This document shows positions 5,370 through 8,696 of a stretch of DNA of 8,696 nt, in pieces. Origin of the DNA: Candidatus Falkowbacteria bacterium CG1_02_41_21. GTDB lineage: Bacteria > Patescibacteriota > Patescibacteriia > Patescibacteriales > UBA12465. The notes below the pieces were generated by a model. That model worked only from the letters and a program-made list of their open reading frames with translations, searched no databases and had not been told where the DNA came from. Location of the stretch: assembly GCA_001871235.1 (NCBI GenBank), contig MNUV01000056.1, positions 1 through 8,696 on the forward strand, given 5' to 3'. Within the stretch, counting starts at the first letter, position 1; every line of letters starts with the position of its first letter. Both the position numbers and the translations under genes were made by a program.

Positions 5370-5848
5370 TAATTTTGGGCATTGACCCGGGAATTGCCGA
5401 TACCGGTTGGGGCTTAATTGAAAAAAACCCTCAGGGGAATGTTTTTCATCTGGCCCACGGTTCCATTCAAACTCCCAAGGCGAGCAATTTGCCCGGCAGG
5501 TTAGCCTCTCTTTATACTCAGCTCAATGAGATTATAGATGAATATCAACCTCAGGCGGCGGCAATTGAAGAACTTTTTTTCAGTAAGAATGTGAAGACCG
5601 CTTTGATTGTGGGCCAAGCTCGAGGCGTGATTTTACTGGCGCTCAAGAATAAAAAAATTTCGATTAATGAATTTAAGCCGACTCAAGTTAAGCAAGCCGT
5701 GGCCGCTTATGGCCAGGCCGGGAAATTACAAGTCCAAAAAATGGTTAGGTTGCTTCTAAATTTAAAAGAAATTCCTAAACCTGATGATGCGGCCGATGCT
5801 TTGGCTTTAGCCATTTGTCTGAGTGCTATCAAAAATTATGGCCAATAA
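5366..5848 (+). CDS. ruvC: Holliday junction endodeoxyribonuclease RuvC
   Basis: A 160-residue RuvC resolvase that cuts Holliday junctions symmetrically during recombinational repair. The RNase H-like core has all four acidic metal ligands: D7 (GIDPGIADTGWG), E68 (AAIEELFF), and D141 and D144 (DDAADALALAI). KNVKTALIVGQARGV at 74-88 and FKPTQVKQAVAAYGQAGKLQVQKMV at 103-127 are also family motifs. It is slightly shorter at the C-terminus than E. coli RuvC (173) but complete. It overlaps yebC by four bases and glgA by 11. The yebC-ruvC order is classical, but ruvA and ruvB do not follow; the helicase partners must be elsewhere or absent. Confidence 0.97.
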   Translation: MIILGIDPGIADTGWGLIEKNPQGNVFHLAHGSIQTPKASNLPGRLASLYTQLNEIIDEYQPQAAAIEELFFSKNVKTALIVGQARGVILLALKNKKISINEFKPTQVKQAVAAYGQAGKLQVQKMVRLLLNLKEIPKPDDAADALALAICLSAIKNYGQ

Positions 5849-7316
5849 AATAAAAATTGTTCATATTGTCTCTGAAGTCGCCCCCTTTTCTAAAACCGGA
5901 GGGCTGGGTGACGTGAGCCGGAGTTTGCCTAAGGCACAAAATCGTTTGGACCATGAAGTGATGATTATCACCCCTTTTTATGAGAAGGTTATTGATATTA
6001 AGAAGTATGATTTAAAGCCGGTGTTTAAGAATGTGAAGATTTATTTGAACTCTGTTGATCACGTGGAAGTGGCTTATTGGAAAGGATATCTGATGGAAGA
6101 CTTGCCGATTTATTTTATTGAAAACAAAAAATATTTTTCTCAGAAGAAAAAACTTTATGGTTCCTCGCATGAAAATGCCCGTTTTCTGATTTTTGATGTG
6201 GCCGCTTTAAAATTATTGTCGCTCCTGAAATTCAAGGCGGACATCATTCATTGCCATGATTGGCAAACCGGACTCATTCCCTTTTATCTTAAAAATGATT
6301 TTCGTTATTCTAAAACTTTAAAAAAGGCCAAGACCATTTTTACCATTCATAACCTGGTTTTCCAGTTTGGCCATAATTGGTGGGAGACTCCTCTGGCAGA
6401 TCGGGATTATGGCCGTCGTCGGATTCCTCATTTGGATGATCCGAGCATTGAAAATATTAATTTTGCCAAACGGGCCATTTTGTTCGCCGATATTATTAAT
6501 ACCGTGAGCGAACAATATCGCGATGAGATTATAACCAAACATTTTGGTCAGGACTTGCAGCGCATTTTAAAGAATCGGGCCGATCGTTTGTTCGGGATTA
6601 TTAATGGCATCGACTATAATGCTTACAACCCCGAAAATGATACTTCTTTATGGCGGAATTATAATTATGCCAAAATCAGCGGCAAGACGGATAACAAGAA
6701 GGGTTTGCAAAAAAAGTTTGGGTTGCCGGTTGATGCGGAAATTCCTCTATTATGTGCCACTTCACGCGTTACTTTTCAAAAAGGCTTTGAGCAAATTGTC
6801 CATCTTTTACCCCAGCTTCTGCGGTTGGAGGCTCAATTCATAGTGATTGGTTCGGGTGATAAAAAATACATTAGAGGGCTTTTGAAAATAGCCCGGAAAC
6901 ATCCGAAAAAAATAGTGGTGATTCCATCCCATGAAGAGAATCAAAAATATGAAACCCTGGTTTATGCCGGTTCAGATTTTCTTCTATTACCTTCAGTCCA
7001 CGAGCCCTGCGGCATTAATCAATTAATCGCCATGCGTTATGGCTGTATCCCGATAGTGCGTGAGGTCGGCGGTCTTTTTGATACGGTTAGTAACTATAAT
7101 CCGAGCACCGGATCGGGCAGTGGATTTACTTTTAAGGGCGAGGATGATTTTTCTTTTTATTCGGCAATTATCCGAGGCATGGAAAATTATCGTCACGTGG
7201 ATTCTTGGAAAAGATTAATCCAAAAAACGATGCAAGAATCCAATAGTTGGGAAATCCCGGCCAAGAAGTATATTAAATTATACCGCAAGGCCATGAAATT
7301 AAAAACCAAAGAATAA
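5838..7316 (+). CDS. glgA: Glycogen (starch) synthase, GT5 family
   Basis: A 492-residue GT-B glycosyltransferase that extends alpha-1,4-glucan from ADP- (or UDP-) glucose. The ATG at 5838 (MANKIKIVHIVSEVAPFSKTGGLGDV) is preferred over one at 5823, which would add MLSKI and overlap ruvC more. Motifs: K19-TGGLGDV (nucleotide-sugar and acceptor binding), HCHDWQTG at 138-145, FTIHN at 168-172, NGIDY at 256-260, SRVTFQKG at 309-316 (R310, K315), FIVIGSGDKKY at 334-344, and the GT5 signature PSVHEPCGINQL...MRYGCIPIVREVGGLFDTV with E389 and C391. All key residues are present, and length is close to bacterial GlgA (about 477). It lies two bases upstream of the GH57 gene, which suggests joint control of glucan synthesis and remodelling. 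No Shine-Dalgarno sequence is seen; coupling to ruvC is likely. Confidence 0.96.
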   Translation: MANKIKIVHIVSEVAPFSKTGGLGDVSRSLPKAQNRLDHEVMIITPFYEKVIDIKKYDLKPVFKNVKIYLNSVDHVEVAYWKGYLMEDLPIYFIENKKYFSQKKKLYGSSHENARFLIFDVAALKLLSLLKFKADIIHCHDWQTGLIPFYLKNDFRYSKTLKKAKTIFTIHNLVFQFGHNWWETPLADRDYGRRRIPHLDDPSIENINFAKRAILFADIINTVSEQYRDEIITKHFGQDLQRILKNRADRLFGIINGIDYNAYNPENDTSLWRNYNYAKISGKTDNKKGLQKKFGLPVDAEIPLLCATSRVTFQKGFEQIVHLLPQLLRLEAQFIVIGSGDKKYIRGLLKIARKHPKKIVVIPSHEENQKYETLVYAGSDFLLLPSVHEPCGINQLIAMRYGCIPIVREVGGLFDTVSNYNPSTGSGSGFTFKGEDDFSFYSAIIRGMENYRHVDSWKRLIQKTMQESNSWEIPAKKYIKLYRKAMKLKTKE

Positions 7317-7318
7317 TT

Positions 7319-8494
7319 ATGAAGCATCAAACTGACAATTTGTGGATTAATTTTTTGCACTTATACCAACCGGCCAACACCGATGCTTATCATATTCAAG
7401 AAGCGATTGATAAAAGTTATGCACGCTTGGTGCGAGCGCTGGAAGAGCATCCTCAGATCAAATTTACTCTCAATATCAGCGGCTGCTTAATTCTACGTCT
7501 GGAAGAATTAGGTTATTTTGATTTTATCAAGAGACTAAAAAAATTAATTGAGAGCCAGCAATTGGAAATTACCGGGACAGCCGCTTATCACGCCCTTTTG
7601 CCTTTAGTGGATGAGACTGAAGTCGCTCGCCAAATTAAAGAGAATGAGGTCATTTTAAAAAAACATTTTGGGACTAATTTCAAACCCAATGGTTTCTTTT
7701 TTCCGGAAATGGCTTATAGCCCCCCAGTGGCTAAAATCGTCAAAAAGATGGGCTATAAATGGATTATTGTCGATGAAATATTATTTAACGGTAAATTAGG
7801 CCAGGTTAATTTTAATGATGTTTATCTGGATACCAATAGCGGTTTGAAGGTGGTCTTTCGCGGGCGTCATTTCAGCGGGACTTACGTGCCGGATAATTTA
7901 GCCAAGTTTTTTGCTAAAGATAAAACGGTTATCACCGCTACCGACGGCGAGCTTTATGGTTTGCGCCATGAGGACCCGACGGGAGAATTGGAAAAACTTT
8001 TAAAAAGAAATTTTTTTACCACTCAACTCATCAGTGATTTTATAGCCGAGAGAAAAAAGATTATCAAGGTAAAATTATTGAACGGTAATTGGGAGTCAAC
8101 CCAGAGAGAATTAAAAAATCAAGAGCCTTATGCTCTGTGGCAGAAGAAGGGCAATAAAATTCAGGCTGCTATTTGGGATTTGGCCGATTTAGCTCAAGCC
8201 ATCAGTCATAAAAACTATAAAGATGTAAATTATAATTGGTCTCGTTGGCATTTAGTCCGGGGCTTGGCCAGCTGCACTTTTTGGTGGGCCAGCGGTCGTG
8301 ATTTTTCTGATAATTTCGGTCCGCGTGCCTGGAGCCCGGATGAAATTGAGCGCGGCCTCAATGAATTTATCAGATCAATCCGGTCTTTGCATAATCAGAC
8401 CACTTCTCGGACTAAAATTAAGGCAGAAAAAATGTATCTCCATGTCCAGCGTTTAATCTGGGAAAAACATTGGCGCTATTATTGGCAAAAATAA
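7319..8494 (+). CDS. Glycoside hydrolase family 57 (alpha-amylase / glucanotransferase type)
   Basis: A 391-residue GH57 enzyme acting on alpha-glucans. The five GH57 conserved regions can be followed: HLYQP (H14), NISGCLI at 52-58, FFFPEMAYSP with the nucleophile E130, ATDGELYGLRHE with the general acid D209, and the C-terminal WSRWHLVRGLASCTFWWAS at 307-325. No signal peptide is present, so it should act in the cytoplasm on stored glucan. Length fits short bacterial GH57 amylase-like members rather than the longer GH57 branching enzymes. Whether it hydrolyses, transfers or branches cannot be told from sequence. It follows glgA after two bases, as the last gene of the operon. No strong terminator was seen after it. 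Confidence 0.88.
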   Translation: MKHQTDNLWINFLHLYQPANTDAYHIQEAIDKSYARLVRALEEHPQIKFTLNISGCLILRLEELGYFDFIKRLKKLIESQQLEITGTAAYHALLPLVDETEVARQIKENEVILKKHFGTNFKPNGFFFPEMAYSPPVAKIVKKMGYKWIIVDEILFNGKLGQVNFNDVYLDTNSGLKVVFRGRHFSGTYVPDNLAKFFAKDKTVITATDGELYGLRHEDPTGELEKLLKRNFFTTQLISDFIAERKKIIKVKLLNGNWESTQRELKNQEPYALWQKKGNKIQAAIWDLADLAQAISHKNYKDVNYNWSRWHLVRGLASCTFWWASGRDFSDNFGPRAWSPDEIERGLNEFIRSIRSLHNQTTSRTKIKAEKMYLHVQRLIWEKHWRYYWQK

Positions 8495-8592
8495 TTATAT
8501 GAGGGATGTGTGAATTAATTATGTTGAAAAATATTTAAAATATTGGCTAATGTTATAGTAAATTTTGGTGTTTTCAGGGATAATTCTCGTGT
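8495..8592. other. Spacer between GH57 gene and transposase gene
   Basis: This 98-base AT-rich spacer contains no gene. A weak promoter may lie at TTGAAA (8524-8529) and TAATGT (8548-8553), 18 bases apart. AGGGA (8576-8580) is the only Shine-Dalgarno-like sequence before a gene in the window, but it stands 12 bases from the ATG, a little far. AATATT-TAA-AATATT (8530-8545) is a small inverted repeat of unknown meaning. The left end of an insertion sequence should lie here, but its terminal repeat cannot be defined without the other end. Confidence 0.4.
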
Positions 8593-8612
8593 ATGAATAA
8601 ATTACACGAGAA
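8584..8612 (+). repeat. Perfect 10-bp inverted repeat over the transposase start codon
   Basis: TTCTCGTGTA (8584-8593) and TACACGAGAA (8603-8612) are exact inverse complements around a 9-base loop. The A of the ATG at 8593 is the last paired base, with TG in the loop, and the right arm covers codons 4 to 7. In RNA the hairpin would hold the start codon at the loop edge and could lower translation, as known for hairpins in some insertion-sequence transposase mRNAs. No T run follows, so it is not a classical terminator. Confidence 0.7.
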
Positions 8613-8696
8613 ATCGCCTTGCTGCCAGGCGAAAATATATAAATTCGGCGGCAAAAGAAAACAATGTTCGCAGTGTAAAAAGACTTGGACAAACTG
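8593..8696 (+). CDS. Transposase, N-terminal zinc-ribbon fragment (cut by window edge)
   Basis: The first 34 codons of a gene that continues past the right edge. The peptide has a zinc-ribbon pattern: SPCCQAKIYKFGG with C10 and C11, then KRKQCSQCKKTW with C25 and C28. Short N-terminal zinc ribbons with a basic K-R-K-Q-C-x-x-C-x-x-x-W segment are typical of transposases of several insertion-sequence families; the DDE or other catalytic domain is not in the window, so the family is left open. The start ATG sits inside a strong inverted repeat, and AGGGA lies 12 bases upstream. It lies on the same strand as the GH57 gene, 98 bases further on. Confidence 0.6.
   Translation, partial: MNKLHEKSPCCQAKIYKFGGKRKQCSQCKKTWTN

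Noticed and set aside
5823..5837. Earlier ATG for glgA
   Set aside because: It adds MLSKI and lengthens the overlap with ruvC; the family N-terminus begins at MANKIKIVHIVSE.
1..8696. CRISPR array, riboswitch or toxin-antitoxin pair
   Set aside because: No regularly spaced repeats, no recognisable riboswitch core and no paired small toxin/antitoxin genes were seen on either strand.

Overview
The window looks like a piece of a Patescibacteria (candidate phyla radiation, Parcubacteria-like) chromosome. This is inferred from the AT-rich composition, compact gene packing, YebC with an MSGHSKWATT start, a GT5 glycogen synthase next to a GH57 hydrolase, a LysM/M23 peptidase with a tiny membrane protein, a small secreted orphan, and the near absence of Shine-Dalgarno sequences. 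TGA is used as a stop (end of yebC), so lineages that read TGA as glycine are unlikely. No 16S or other species-level marker is present.

Layout. (a) 1-412: the C-terminal end of a large serine recombinase, frameshifted at a T9 run, reads straight into the terminator and 3' end of a tRNA-Ala(TGC) on the minus strand; this looks like the edge of an integrated element. (b) 413-2160, minus strand: a tRNA promoter, an 83-residue two-helix membrane protein and, just upstream of it, a LysM-LysM-M23 cell-wall peptidase. (c) 2175-3605, plus strand: a 2,3-bisphosphoglycerate-dependent phosphoglycerate mutase with Ser in place of the second active-site His, then a secreted 173-residue orphan ending in a bidirectional terminator. 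(d) 3623-4537, minus strand: a SIS-fold sugar-phosphate protein whose promoter interlocks with the one for the next operon. (e) 4581-8494, plus strand: a tight operon yebC-ruvC-glgA-GH57 with overlapping or nearly touching genes. (f) 8495-8696: a spacer and the first 34 codons of a zinc-ribbon transposase, whose start codon lies in a perfect 10-bp inverted repeat.

How it fits together. Phosphoglycerate mutase, the SIS protein, glycogen synthase and the GH57 enzyme all concern sugar phosphates and storage glucan, so this may be a small carbon-storage/glycolysis neighbourhood. YebC and RuvC are housekeeping genes (translation or regulation, and Holliday-junction resolution); their usual partners ruvA and ruvB do not follow, and glgA takes that place. 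Mobile-element genes flank the core on both sides.

I see no clear defence, CRISPR or secondary-metabolite system. The points most worth a second look are the active-site substitution in the mutase, the recombinase/tRNA junction with its frameshift, the hairpin over the transposase start, and the secreted orphan, whose C-terminal half resembles the FGE/C-type-lectin layout.
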